In this document: piece by piece, positions 54,336-63,676 of the stretch | Layout of the letters: every line of letters begins with the position of its first letter | How positions within the stretch are numbered: the stretch's first letter is position 1 | Source: an uncultured Thermoguttaceae bacterium | Lineage (GTDB): Bacteria > Planctomycetota > Planctomycetia > Pirellulales > Thermoguttaceae | DNA: 64,000 bases | Reading direction: 5' to 3' | NCBI GenBank assembly: GCA_938084835.1 | Contig: CALKER010000005.1 | Location: 186,001-250,000 of the forward strand | Notes under the pieces: generated by a model | What the model saw: the letters and a program-made list of their open reading frames with translations, nothing else | What the model was told of the DNA's origin: nothing | Databases searched by the model: none | Program-made: the position numbers and the translations under genes

Positions 54336-54381
54336 CACGAAGGTTGCGGGAATTAAGAGGTTACGAAACTGGCGGGAATTA
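54336..54381. repeat. 26-base-period imperfect repeat ahead of the sugar isomerase gene
   Basis: CACGAAGGTTGCGGGAATTA and TACGAAACTGGCGGGAATTA are 26 bases apart; the last ten bases are identical. The second ends 22 bases before ATG 54404. Confidence 0.55.
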
Positions 54382-54403
54382 TCGGATGAAAAGGAGTCGC
54401 TAG

Positions 54404-55486
54404 ATGACCTCAGGTTTTGGCCCGATCGGTTCGAAGGTTGGCCGGCTTCACACGCAAGAAGGGGTGGAAATCCTGCAGGCTTTGCCGCGACGGGATTTTG
54501 TGTTGGGCGGTGCCTCTGCGATTCCGCTTTCAATGGCAGCTGCCTCCGACAACGAAGGCGGTGCAAGCCCGCGGGAGGACCTTCGGCCGCAATACAGCCC
54601 CGTGGCACTTGCCGCCGAGCCCCGGCCTCGATTTCTTCTGGCACTTAACACTGGCTCGATCCTTGGCTATAAGTTGGACGTGATGGCCCAAGTAAAACTT
54701 GCGGCAGAGGCCGGCTATGAGGGGATCGAACTGTGGATCCGTGATCTCGAGCAATTCGTGGAAGGCGGGGGTCGGGTGGAGGATCTGCGGAAATGCCTCG
54801 ACGACCACGGGCTGAAGCTGGTGGGGGCTATCAATTTTAATGCGTGGGCAGCAGATGGCGATGTACAGCGGGAAGCGGCTCTGGAAATATTTCGCCGCGA
54901 TATGGAGTGGGTAGCCACTCTTGGAGGCTCGGCCATAGCCGCGGCTCCTGCAGGGATTTATCAGGCGCCGCCACTTGATCTCCATCGGATTGCCGAGCGT
55001 TACCGTTACCTATTGGAATTGGGCGAAAATTTTGGCGTGGTGCCCCAGCTAGAGATTTGGGGCGGTTCCACCAACCTCCGTCGTGTCAGCGAAGCGCTCT
55101 TCGTGGCCGCCGAAGCCGCTCATCCCCAGGCGCAGCTTCTTTTGGACGTCTTCCACATGTACAAAGGCGGTTCTTCGCCCGAGGCTTTGCGATTGGTCAA
55201 CGGGGCCACCATGACCAACTTTCACATAAATGATTATCCGCACGAGCCGGATCGTAAATCCATCCGCGACAGTCACCGCATCTTCCCCGGCGATGGCGTT
55301 GCCCCGCTGACGCGGATGTTGCGGACATTGTGGGAGTCAGGTTTTCGGGGGTCATTGGCGCTTGAATTATTCAACCAGGATTATTGGAAACGGCCAGCTG
55401 CCGAAATGGTCCGCGAAGGCCTTGCCAAAATGAAAGCCGCGGTGGAAAAGGCCTTCGAAAATTACTCTCCCAGCATCGGTGTTTGA
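54404..55486 (+). CDS. Xylose-isomerase-like TIM-barrel protein (sugar phosphate isomerase/epimerase family) with Tat-like signal
   Basis: The 360-residue product has a twin-arginine motif (LPRRDFVLGGASA, about 26-38) in a longer lead, then an AP-endonuclease-2/xylose isomerase-like TIM barrel. Barrel markers are AEAGYEGIELWIRDLE, GLKLVGAINFNAW, WVATLGGSAIAA, VVPQLEIWGGSTN (Glu), LLLDVFHMYKGG (Asp, His), NFHINDYP (His) and LALELFNQDYW (Glu), which supply the usual divalent metal ligands. The family includes hydroxypyruvate isomerase, epimerases and inosose dehydratase; the true substrate is unclear. AAGGAG 7 bases before ATG 54404 supports the start. Export by Tat is a prediction, because some relatives keep the motif without export. 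Confidence 0.85.
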   Translation: MTSGFGPIGSKVGRLHTQEGVEILQALPRRDFVLGGASAIPLSMAAASDNEGGASPREDLRPQYSPVALAAEPRPRFLLALNTGSILGYKLDVMAQVKLAAEAGYEGIELWIRDLEQFVEGGGRVEDLRKCLDDHGLKLVGAINFNAWAADGDVQREAALEIFRRDMEWVATLGGSAIAAAPAGIYQAPPLDLHRIAERYRYLLELGENFGVVPQLEIWGGSTNLRRVSEALFVAAEAAHPQAQLLLDVFHMYKGGSSPEALRLVNGATMTNFHINDYPHEPDRKSIRDSHRIFPGDGVAPLTRMLRTLWESGFRGSLALELFNQDYWKRPAAEMVREGLAKMKAAVEKAFENYSPSIGV

Positions 55487-55609
55487 GGCGGAGCACGCAA
55501 ACGTTCATGCATCGATGGTGTGAACAAAGCTGGTTGAAGCTTTGGGAGGGAAGAGGCGATAGTTTCGCGAATTCTCCCAAAGGCGCTGGAACTCGGGAGC
55601 AATAAGTGA

Positions 55610-56494
55610 ATGAGAATCTTAACTGAGTGCCCGCGGTGTCAACGCCAGTTTGATGTCTCCGACCAGCCGCCGGGGGACCGATTTCACTGCCTTTGTGGTG
55701 AATCGCTTGTGATCAAAAAACCGGAAGGACACGACTCGGCAGTTGTCCGGTGTTCAGCCTGTGGTGCTCCGCGCGAATCAGATGAAGCGCAGTGTGGCTT
55801 TTGCGGCGCAGCTTTCACACTTTTTGAGACAGACCGCGATACAATTTGCCCGCGTTGCTTGACGCGGGTGAGCCGGCAGGCCCGCTTTTGCCACAGTTGC
55901 GGGGTGCAAATTCTGCCCCAGTCGGTGATGAGCCACCCGCTGGAGCTCAAATGTCCGAAGTGTGCGGTGCCAAGTGTGTTGCACCAGCGTCAATGGGCCG
56001 GCCGCTCCCTAGTGGAATGCCCCCAGTGCGGCGGTCTGTGGATTCCCAAAACTGATCTGGAAAGATTACTGGCCGAGGTTCGAGCCCACGGGAGCACCCG
56101 CGGATCGCTCCCTTTTGATTTCGCTCAGGCACCCCGTACCACCCCCCACAGAGTGGAAAAAATTCGATATTACCCCTGTCCAGCGTGTGGCCGATTGATG
56201 CTTCGCCGGCGTTACCCCGGCACGTCGGTTATCGTTGACATCTGTCGGAGCCATGGGCTCTGGTTCGATTGCGACGAACTGGCCAACGTCCTTCAGACGC
56301 TAAGTAGCAGAGACTCGGGAGAATCGCCTTCTCCGTTTACTTGTCCGGGAGATTCTTCCGCGCAGCGAAAGCCTGGGAAACGGCCGGTTAGGCGACCGCC
56401 TCGGGGGCTCCACCCCTGGGACAAGGGCGGATGGTTTTCCAAATATTGGGGCGTGACGCTTATTGAGCTGATTGTGCGGCTCCTGTTCCGATAA
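55610..56494 (+). CDS. Multi-zinc-ribbon protein with zf-TFIIB-like repeats
   Basis: The 294-residue product has a run of Cys pairs that form at least four zinc ribbons: CPRC...CLCG (about 7-31), CSACG...CGFCG (about 47-65), CPRC...CHSCG (about 76-95), then two zf-TFIIB-like modules (CPKC...CPQCGGLWIPKTDLERLL; CPACGRLMLRR...CRSHGLWFDCDELANVL). A basic tail and a short hydrophobic end (YWGVTLIELIVRLL) follow, perhaps for membrane association. It has no catalytic motif. Such proteins may be metal-binding or nucleic-acid/protein-interaction adaptors. The start ATG 55610 has GGAG 10 bases upstream. It follows the sugar isomerase gene by 123 bases. Confidence 0.83.
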   Translation: MRILTECPRCQRQFDVSDQPPGDRFHCLCGESLVIKKPEGHDSAVVRCSACGAPRESDEAQCGFCGAAFTLFETDRDTICPRCLTRVSRQARFCHSCGVQILPQSVMSHPLELKCPKCAVPSVLHQRQWAGRSLVECPQCGGLWIPKTDLERLLAEVRAHGSTRGSLPFDFAQAPRTTPHRVEKIRYYPCPACGRLMLRRRYPGTSVIVDICRSHGLWFDCDELANVLQTLSSRDSGESPSPFTCPGDSSAQRKPGKRPVRRPPRGLHPWDKGGWFSKYWGVTLIELIVRLLFR

Positions 56495-56802
56495 ATTTTT
56501 TGGGTGTTTAAAGGCTCCACTGGTCCTACCACCTCTTGGGCCTTGCCGCGTTTCGAAAAGACTCTTTATCTGTAAACGCTCCCACATGGCCTTCGTAATC
56601 CGAGGCTTCTTTTATCTTTGCCCATGGGGGTACTTCCTCCCCAGTAGCTAAGCTCTTTCAGCGTAGTACCCTATGGCTGGGTCTGTGAGGATCACACAAA
56701 TTCCCGGCTGGGGGTGAGGAGGAAGATTAGCATTCCTTTCCGCAAGCTGATGCCTCAGGCAGATGCGAGACCACGGGCGTCCACACCGGTGAGAGCTTTC
56801 TT
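56495..56802. other. Gap between convergent genes
   Basis: No gene, repeat or clear terminator is seen in 308 bases. Confidence 0.4.
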
Positions 56803-57096
56803 CTACTCCGGCAACTGGATGGGCTCGGACCGGCTGCAGCCTCTCGCTGCGAACCCAAACCACGACCGCCGAGCCGCTTGGTCTTTGGTAAGCAGTGCTC
56901 GTCGCCTAGCCTTGGGGGGAAGCTCCTCCCCCTCGTGCTTCGGAGAGCGCCTTCGGGAGGGTCTGCCGGGGGCATAAGGCATTCGGGCAATCTCCCGGAG
57001 AAGTAAAAATAGCACGATGGCAACAAATAAGATGATGATCAGTATCCAGACGTCCCAAAGGAGCTCAGCAACGTGTCCAAACATTCGTTGATCCAT
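56803..57096 (-). CDS. Small single-pass membrane protein
   Basis: The 97-residue product is not recognised. It has one strong membrane helix (WILIIILFVAIVLFLLL, about 17-33) followed by a basic, Arg/Lys/Pro-rich cytoplasmic tail (KARRRALLTKDQAARR). This is a typical layout for small anchoring proteins. No clear ribosome-binding site precedes ATG 57096, so the call rests on the membrane segment and the lack of a competing frame. The gene converges on the zinc-ribbon gene with a 308-base gap. Confidence 0.5.
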   Translation of the reverse strand: MDQRMFGHVAELLWDVWILIIILFVAIVLFLLLREIARMPYAPGRPSRRRSPKHEGEELPPKARRRALLTKDQAARRSWFGFAARGCSRSEPIQLPE

Positions 57097-57934
57097 TGGT
57101 GGGGTTCCGCAAGCCAGGAAGTTTTATCCCGTCCGATTCACTCGCAATCGTTTTTTTTCCAACCTCCGTGGACAGCCTTGGCGGCGAAGATCAAACCGAC
57201 TTCATCCTGTGGGGGATGCCACATCAAGCAGGAGGGCCGGTTTCGCCCGCGCTAGGCATACCTCCAGCCGTGGGCTTGGCCGGGAAGTCCTTAGGAACTC
57301 GTGCTGCAGCTTAAAGGCGAGGGAAGGCCGCGGCGGCTCAGTCCCCGCACTTGGCGGTCTGGGAGACCAGAATGCGGCAGATCTCGGGCACCATGCTGTC
57401 CCCGCTTTCCGCTCGCGACTTAAGGTCACTCTAAGCTCAGGGCAACCCCGTAGCGTTTCCCCCAAGTCGCGATGAAGTGGCGCTGCCACACAAAGGGCTG
57501 AGCTAAGCTTTCCGTCCCTCGATGCTGGATTTTAGCTCCTAATTGGGCCTTCCACGAGCCTTTTTGGCGTTACGTCGCTCCAATCAATTCTACGGCAATG
57601 AAACCGATTAGACCTAAGTTTTAGTCGTTGGACCAAGAGCAAGCAGTATGCCGAGAAAACAGCCTGTAGCGATGAAATCGCTAGCCGTTGCATCGGAAAT
57701 GTGGCGTGGCCGGGTCGGAAATTGAGGGTATAGATTTGCGCAGTCTTCAACCGACAAAACGGATGTGCCAAGGCTTAAGTCGCCGATCCGGAAATGTCGC
57801 CCGTGATTAAGGACAAGGGGCTCCACCGCGGGTGGCCGACTTTTGCCCATCAATCTCCCAGTTCCCAAACTGGCAGAGCTATCGTCCCGCGCTGGGGTTT
57901 GGTGATCCTCTTTAGTCGTCCTACGCAAGAATCG
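57097..57934. other. Gap without recognised gene
   Basis: No gene, tandem repeat or strong hairpin was recognised in 838 bases between the small membrane protein and the oxidoreductase stop. Confidence 0.45.
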
Positions 57935-59236
57935 TTAGACAATGCGCGGAAGTTCGTAGCCTTGGCGCTGGGTTCTTTCCACTAGCGTATTAGCTTCCTC
58001 ATCGCCAATAAACTCCTCCCGTTGGGGATTCCATCGAAGAGGCCGGCCCAGATAGCGGGCGATATTGGCCACGTGTGCCACGGTGATGGAGCGATGGCCA
58101 ATTTCCACATCAGCGACCGGTCGCCGGCCTTCGCGAATGGCCCTCAGCCAATCCTCAAGGTGGTAGCGTGCCTGCCAAAGGGCCACTTCGTCGCGCCACT
58201 TTTCGATCTCCTCTTTGGAAGGCATGTCGGTGATGAGATCCGGCGGGTTACAAGTAAACTTGTTACGGTTGATTTCGATGCGGCCTCGCTCGCCGGTGAA
58301 GATTGCTCCTCCCATTGGCCCCTGCTCCAATTCCAGCCGAAGGACCACGCCATCCTCGTACCGCATGTGTACTGGGGCGTTCATATCCTTGGGCCGGCCG
58401 AGTGGACGGATCTCAACCGGGCCGGTGTGGTCCTTACCCAGGGCCCATTGAACTTGATCCAGCCCGTGTGCTCCCCAATTGGTCATCTGCCCACCGGAGT
58501 AATCCCACCAGGCCATCCACCCATGGTGAAGCTGACGATTGTAGGGCCGCCACGGCGCTTGTCCCAACCACTGATCCCAATCCAACCCGGCGGGAATGGG
58601 TTCTTCCGGTAGCGCTCCGATAAACTGTGGCCCGGTATAGTTGACGCCTTGAACCACTCGGATCTTTCCCAACTTACCGGAGCGAATAAATTCGCAAGCG
58701 ATGCGATTGACCGCCATCGAGCGTTGCTGGGTGCCGACTTGAAGCACTCGCTGGTACTTGCGAACGGCTTGGACTAAGACCCTTCCTTCGCGAATGTAAA
58801 GTGTTAAGGGCTTCTCCGCATAAATGTGCTTTTGTGCCTGGCAGGCATGAATGCAAATCAAAGCCCGAACGTGGTCCGGTGTGCCCACGATCACAGCGTC
58901 GATGTCTTGCCGGTCCAGCATCTGCCGATAGTCGTGATAGACTGCCCACTGGCGCTCACCTTTTTGGGCGCGAGCCTCCTCGGCGCGGGAAAGATAGCAG
59001 TCGGCCAAAGCAACGATTTGGCCTTCCGCCGGCAGCTGGTCGATCAACTGTCGGGAGCGATTGCCCACTCCGATTACCCCGATTGTGATTCGATCATTTG
59101 CGCCGGGCCGAAGCCCCTGAGCCAAAGCCGACCGAGAGATGAGTGTGGGAATGGCTCCTGCCAGCCCACCCGCCAGTAGTGTCCGCCCGAGGAAATTTCG
59201 CCTCGAGTAGCTGCGCCACGAACTGCCTGCGGGCAT
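57935..59236 (-). CDS. Gfo/Idh/MocA family oxidoreductase with twin-arginine signal
   Basis: The 433-residue product has a Tat signal (SYSRRNFLGRTLLAGGLAGA, about 9-28) and an NAD(P)-binding Rossmann domain (ITIGVIGVGNRSRQLID), then the family motif AEKPLTLYIREGRVLV with the catalytic-type EKP lysine, followed by a C-terminal substrate domain (WDYSGGQMTNWGAHGLDQVQWALG). Exported Gfo/Idh/MocA enzymes with bound cofactor are typical of planctomycetes and act on sugars or inositols; the substrate is unknown. The GGAGAG motif before ATG 59236 supports the start. It follows the permease gene by 206 bases on the same strand. Confidence 0.9.
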   Translation of the reverse strand: MPAGSSWRSYSRRNFLGRTLLAGGLAGAIPTLISRSALAQGLRPGANDRITIGVIGVGNRSRQLIDQLPAEGQIVALADCYLSRAEEARAQKGERQWAVYHDYRQMLDRQDIDAVIVGTPDHVRALICIHACQAQKHIYAEKPLTLYIREGRVLVQAVRKYQRVLQVGTQQRSMAVNRIACEFIRSGKLGKIRVVQGVNYTGPQFIGALPEEPIPAGLDWDQWLGQAPWRPYNRQLHHGWMAWWDYSGGQMTNWGAHGLDQVQWALGKDHTGPVEIRPLGRPKDMNAPVHMRYEDGVVLRLELEQGPMGGAIFTGERGRIEINRNKFTCNPPDLITDMPSKEEIEKWRDEVALWQARYHLEDWLRAIREGRRPVADVEIGHRSITVAHVANIARYLGRPLRWNPQREEFIGDEEANTLVERTQRQGYELPRIV

Positions 59237-59442
59237 GATTTTCTCTCCACGAGGCTGGGAAGTGGATGTCCAACTTTTTTGAGGCCTGGGTCACCTTCCT
59301 CCCTCAATGTGCGGCAAGGTCCTCTAGGGCGAAATTGGCTAGCCGCGCGGCCAAGGCCCAAAGCATACGCCCGAGGTGAGGCTCAAGCCCAATTTTCCGC
59401 CGGGCTTATCCTCGGGGGGCCAAGGTTGCCAAAACCTGCCTG

Positions 59443-60861
59443 CTAAACGGATTTGAAATCTGCCGGAACGGCCGCTTTCTGGGATTTTTCCCAAGCGAGG
59501 GACAACCAAAAAAGGATAATTCCCGACAGAGCCAAACCAATCGCTACGGCCGATTGCCCAGGGCGATAAAGGAAAGCCCGGTAGATCAAAAACGCACAGA
59601 CAGCACAAAAGACAATCACCGGAATCGGGTACAGGGTAGCGCGGTAAGGTCGGGCGGTGTCGGGTTCCTTCAGCCGCAGCACCACTAGCGATAGTCCGGT
59701 ACCCAGATAAAAGAGGTACACAGCTGCAGCGGCATAAAGCATCAATTCCAGAAATGAACCAAACACCATAATAAGTAGGCAGGCCAATAACCCTTGTAAG
59801 GCCAAAGCCCTGACTGGCGTACCGGTGTAGGGATCCCAACGCCCGAGGAAAGCAAAAATTCGGTGCTCGGCGCCTACCGCATAAGAAATCCGGGCCCCGG
59901 TAAACACAAGGCCGTTGACAGCTCCTAAGGCCGAAATACAGATAAGAGCACTGATCATTTGGGCACCCCATGTGGGAAAGAGGAGGGCAACAGTATCGGC
60001 CGCCACCGCCTTGGATTGCGCTACCCCGGTATAGCCCAATGCATACAGAAAAGCCCCGTTGAGCAAAAGATATAAGGCGGTGACGGCAAGCGTTCCCAGA
60101 ATGAGGGCCCGAAAGATATTCCGGCCAGGATTCTTTACTTCCGCCGCCACATACGCCATCTCATTCCATCCGCCGAAGCAGAAAAGGACCATAATCAACG
60201 CCACGACAAAGGGCGGTCCCTCAATGGGGGCAGTTGGCGCTTCGACCCGGGGCTGCGCCAGAAAGGCCACACACACGATGGCTAAAATGCCGGCCACCTT
60301 CGCGCCGGTCAGCACGTTCTGAGTCCACTTGCCCTCTCTCACACCCAAAATGTTGATCACCGTCAGGATGATCACAGCGGCTATGGCATAAGCAAGGACA
60401 GTCGCAGAAGCGGACTCCGCAGATGTGGGGAGGATGTCGTAGAGTTTTCTGGCATACGTGGCAAAGGCAAAGGCCATCACTCCGATATCCGCCGGGCGCA
60501 CCACTGCCAATTGAAGCCAGCCGAACAAAAAGCCGGCCCACCGTCCAAACGCCCGCGTAAGGTACACGTAATCACCGCCTTCGCGAGGATACATGGTGGC
60601 CAGCTCGGCGTAGCAAATCGCCCCGCATAGGGACACCACCCCCCCAATCACCCAGATCAACATGAACCACAAGGGTGAACCCGCCCCTTGAGCGATGGCC
60701 GGTGCCTGAAGATACACACCTGCGCCGATGATGATTCCCACAATTATGGAAGTCGAATCGAGAAGGGACAGCTCGCGGCGCGGCCCAGCTTCGGGTGTTT
60801 CCGCGGAACTGACGGCCTTCGCCGGAGCCAAGACCTGGCTGCCAGTGCCATTGTCTTTCAA
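59443..60861 (-). CDS. Amino-acid permease, APC superfamily (LAT/SLC7-like)
   Basis: The 472-residue product has about 12 membrane helices and the APC family marks: SIIVGIIIGAGVYLQAP in helix 1 (the unwound GxG substrate site), CYAELATMYPREGGDYVYLTRAFG in helix 3, FCFGGWNEMAYVAAEVKNPGRNI in helix 6. It should import or exchange amino acids by cation coupling or antiport; the substrate is unknown. TTG 60861 is chosen because GAGGA lies 7 bases before it and the longer frame to 60993 adds a non-membrane, unconvincing lead. It is followed by the oxidoreductase gene, 206 bases downstream. Confidence 0.9.
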   Translation of the reverse strand: MKDNGTGSQVLAPAKAVSSAETPEAGPRRELSLLDSTSIIVGIIIGAGVYLQAPAIAQGAGSPLWFMLIWVIGGVVSLCGAICYAELATMYPREGGDYVYLTRAFGRWAGFLFGWLQLAVVRPADIGVMAFAFATYARKLYDILPTSAESASATVLAYAIAAVIILTVINILGVREGKWTQNVLTGAKVAGILAIVCVAFLAQPRVEAPTAPIEGPPFVVALIMVLFCFGGWNEMAYVAAEVKNPGRNIFRALILGTLAVTALYLLLNGAFLYALGYTGVAQSKAVAADTVALLFPTWGAQMISALICISALGAVNGLVFTGARISYAVGAEHRIFAFLGRWDPYTGTPVRALALQGLLACLLIMVFGSFLELMLYAAAAVYLFYLGTGLSLVVLRLKEPDTARPYRATLYPIPVIVFCAVCAFLIYRAFLYRPGQSAVAIGLALSGIILFWLSLAWEKSQKAAVPADFKSV

Positions 60862-62470
60862 GGTTGCGTCCTCATGCTGGATGTGATTGGTAGTGCTGGA
60901 TCTTTCGCGGGTCTGCTTAAACGTTTCGGCTGCTCGGCAGCTCAGTGTTACGACACCCGGGTGGTCCCTAAATAGAGACACAATGCTCCCCAAGACGGAG
61001 GTCCTTTTCCACTTAAACCCCCGGTACGGGGACTCGGGTGTCCGCTGGATGCGGCTGCGGCTGAGCTCAAACCCCAGGGGCGGGGACTCGGGGTTCAGCC
61101 GGAAGGTGAAAACCGAAGGTCTTTAACTTTAGCAAAGATTGCCGAATGCGAAAGCACTTGCCACCCGCCCGTTCGGCCTCGTGTAGCCAAGTCGGGCGAA
61201 GGGGGTCATGCCCAGTTTTGCTCGTCCAAAGTAGCCTGGCCTGCGCTGGCGAGAGGCTCAGTGGGTAACATCGGCCATTGTCCTGAAGAATTGACCGCCA
61301 CGCTGATGCACGGCCTCCGGCCAGATTTTAGCAGCAAAACTGTGCCGAAAGATCTCTCACGGCTTCATTTTTTGGCGGATCCGTAGGCAAGCTCCGCCAA
61401 TTTCCCCAACAAAATGGTGCGCAGGCAATGTAATCAAAGCACGCGTCTAAATCCAGACGTATGAGCAAACAATTTGGGTGGATATTTGCGGCCAAACCGG
61501 AGGTTTGCTCTCTAGGGTCTTCTCATCACGTCAGTGTCTCGACGACTCCCGCTCGGGCAGAGACCGTACCGGGGGATGTCATGACTCCAAAGACGCCAGC
61601 CAATCGCGACGGCACTTTCGCTATCGGATGGGCGGCCTTCCGTCGAACTTGTTTTAAATGGCAGGGTTCGTGTTGCTAGAAAAACAACGTGACACCTGCC
61701 CTGACGCAAGAGAGACCCTGCTGCGGGTGAGCGCCGTGCCGGAAACGTGCAAAACTTCGCTAAATTAATTACTGATAAGAACTATCATACAGGCCGCAAC
61801 GCGCTGTGACCTACACTTCCCACCCTACGTTGACCCACTTTTGCACTTTGCTTGCAGGTGAAGGAAAACTCTCCCCACTATGAGTGAACCTGACGCGAGG
61901 TCGGTTTTGCACCGCAAGCCTTTAAAGGCTCGACTCGACTACGGCTGATATTACCCAGGCTAGGGTCTGGAGTTTGTCCCATCGAAAGGCTCTTCGCGGT
62001 CCCGAAAAATTCTTTGGGCAACCGGGATAATCCTCCCTGCGGAGGTTGTCTTTGCCGGACCGTTGGCTCCCAAGCGCCCGATCACGGACGCGACTCAGTC
62101 CCGACAACCCCTTTTTGACTGACGACAACTTTTTCTGACTTCGGACGAGGTACCCTGAAAGACCAACTGGGCCCAACTCCGCAAAAGAGCCATGCATGTC
62201 CGCTGGCTGGGATAGGCGAGCCGGATCCCCTCAAAACAACTGTTCTGGGTGACCTGTAGGACCCCAAGCATATCCCGTCAAAGGGGGGAATCAATTCACT
62301 CTGCTTTTAAAGATGATTGGCCTCATTGGGTCATGGAGCGGGGTGAAACGGGAGATGGGTTCTGGCGTTATAATAAGCAGGATTAAGCACAGCGAAGGGC
62401 GGGGTTTGCGGGAGGTAAGCCTCCGGCGGCTCCCGGTCCCAAAGAATCCGACTTACGGGGGCCTTAAAAG
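60862..62470. other. 1.6-kb gap between divergent genes
   Basis: No gene is supported. A 24-base imperfect repeat (61015 and 61069) lies upstream of the permease and an AT-rich stretch at about 61755-61790 might hold a promoter. The longest frames are short and without domain. Confidence 0.5.
61015..61092. repeat. 24-base imperfect direct repeat, period 54
   Basis: Both copies start AAACCCC and end CGGGGACTCGGG; they differ in the middle. Located about 150-230 bases upstream of the permease start. Confidence 0.5.
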
Positions 62471-63544
62471 ATGAGGGCTGGATTGGGCTGCCGCCTATTC
62501 TTTCCATGCTTATTGGTGGGTCAGGTATACCGCAAAGCAGTAGGATCCTCAGCGGCAGTTTCTCTCTTTGCGATACCTGCCTTGTTAGCACTGGTTTGGT
62601 TGACTGGGGGGACGACTTCTGCCGGTTGGATGGCAACGAGGGAATGGATATTCTTTTATTCCGTGGGGTCGCTTTCGCGGTGGAGCTCCGCATTCTTGCA
62701 GGTGCCGACGTCCAGCGCCACTGCGGAGTCATTCACGATTGGCCGGGAGGAAAACTTTCCCCTCAATGCCAAGACTCAGAATCGTTCCGCCACCGACGGC
62801 GTGGATGAACAAGCTCTGCGGGAGGACTTCCCCTATTGGGTTCGTCGTACTTTCGAGGCACTCAATCATCCACTGATGGCGCTGATTGTACTCCTTGTCG
62901 GTTTTACCGCCGCATTTGTGGAGGTTCAGAGTCCGGGCCTGGGAGTGCCCGGTTTTGTGGCGCTTGTGAGCTTTTCACTGTTTTTCTGGAGCACGTTTCT
63001 CGGTGGCACGGCAACGTGGCTTGAGCTTGTCCTCTTCGTCCTAGGAATTGTGTGCCTGATCATCGAGGCGTATATCCCCGGTTTTGGCATCTTTGGCATC
63101 GGCGGTTGGGTGGCGATTGTGCTTGCCTTGGTGCTTGCTCGTGCCAATGAGCAGTGGCCCCCCACGGCGGAGACATTTCGCGGGGTGGCCGAAGGGGCCA
63201 TTGTAGTATGCGCCGGGATCCTGGGAGCGTTCCTCGTGACGATAGGCATGATTGCGCTCTTCGGTGGACAAGGTGCGGGCGGACTGGTGTTGACACCTCC
63301 AAGGGAAAACGGGGATCGATCCTCTTCAGCGGCTACGAGTTATGCGGGCGTTCGTCTTGGAGACATCGGGGTTGCTCGGACTCCTCTCCTTCTTACCGGA
63401 AAGGCACAATTTGCCGATAAGCTTGTGGACGTCCAATCCCGAGAAGTACCCGTGGAAGTGGGAAGCAAAGTCCGCGTGGTGGAAATTCGCGGTCACCTCA
63501 TCGTAGTTGTGCCCGTGGACGATTCGCGGCAGCCGAAGACTTAA
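62471..63544 (+). CDS. NfeD-family membrane protein without protease domain
   Basis: The 357-residue product has an N-terminal hydrophobic stretch, a soluble linker, an NfeD membrane core with four helices (LIVLLVGFTAAFVEVQSPG, FVALVSFSLFFWSTFLGG, LELVLFVLGIVCLIIEAY, GIGGWVAIVLALVLA) and a C-terminal OB-fold (GKAQFADKLVDVQSREVPVEVG ... VRVVEIRGHLIVVVPVD). Many bacterial and planctomycete NfeD proteins carry an N-terminal ClpP-like serine protease; here it is absent, and residues 50-120 have no clear match. NfeD proteins work with flotillin/SPFH proteins on membrane quality. No SPFH gene is adjacent. ATG 62471 has no obvious ribosome-binding site; ATG 62632 is an alternative. Confidence 0.8.
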   Translation: MRAGLGCRLFFPCLLVGQVYRKAVGSSAAVSLFAIPALLALVWLTGGTTSAGWMATREWIFFYSVGSLSRWSSAFLQVPTSSATAESFTIGREENFPLNAKTQNRSATDGVDEQALREDFPYWVRRTFEALNHPLMALIVLLVGFTAAFVEVQSPGLGVPGFVALVSFSLFFWSTFLGGTATWLELVLFVLGIVCLIIEAYIPGFGIFGIGGWVAIVLALVLARANEQWPPTAETFRGVAEGAIVVCAGILGAFLVTIGMIALFGGQGAGGLVLTPPRENGDRSSSAATSYAGVRLGDIGVARTPLLLTGKAQFADKLVDVQSREVPVEVGSKVRVVEIRGHLIVVVPVDDSRQPKT

Positions 63545-63676
63545 CGGTCTGACTTGGCAGACAAAACCCAGAGCACGGTTGGCACCACCGGCCTTTCCGC
63601 TGCTTCTAGCCCTGCGTCTTTTGGGGAGATTTCTTGCCCCTATTGGGTTCGCTTCTTTTCTTTAAGCACTGGTCGA

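Larger units (their letters stand above)
53293..54403. other. 1.1-kb gap with short direct repeats
   Basis: No gene is supported. GTTTGGGTAAAATGGG (53483-53498) and GTTTGGGAAAAATGGG (53519-53534) are 36 bases apart with a third AAAATGGG between them. A 20-base imperfect repeat ending GCGGGAATTA (54346 and 54372, period 26) lies close to the next gene. Confidence 0.5.
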
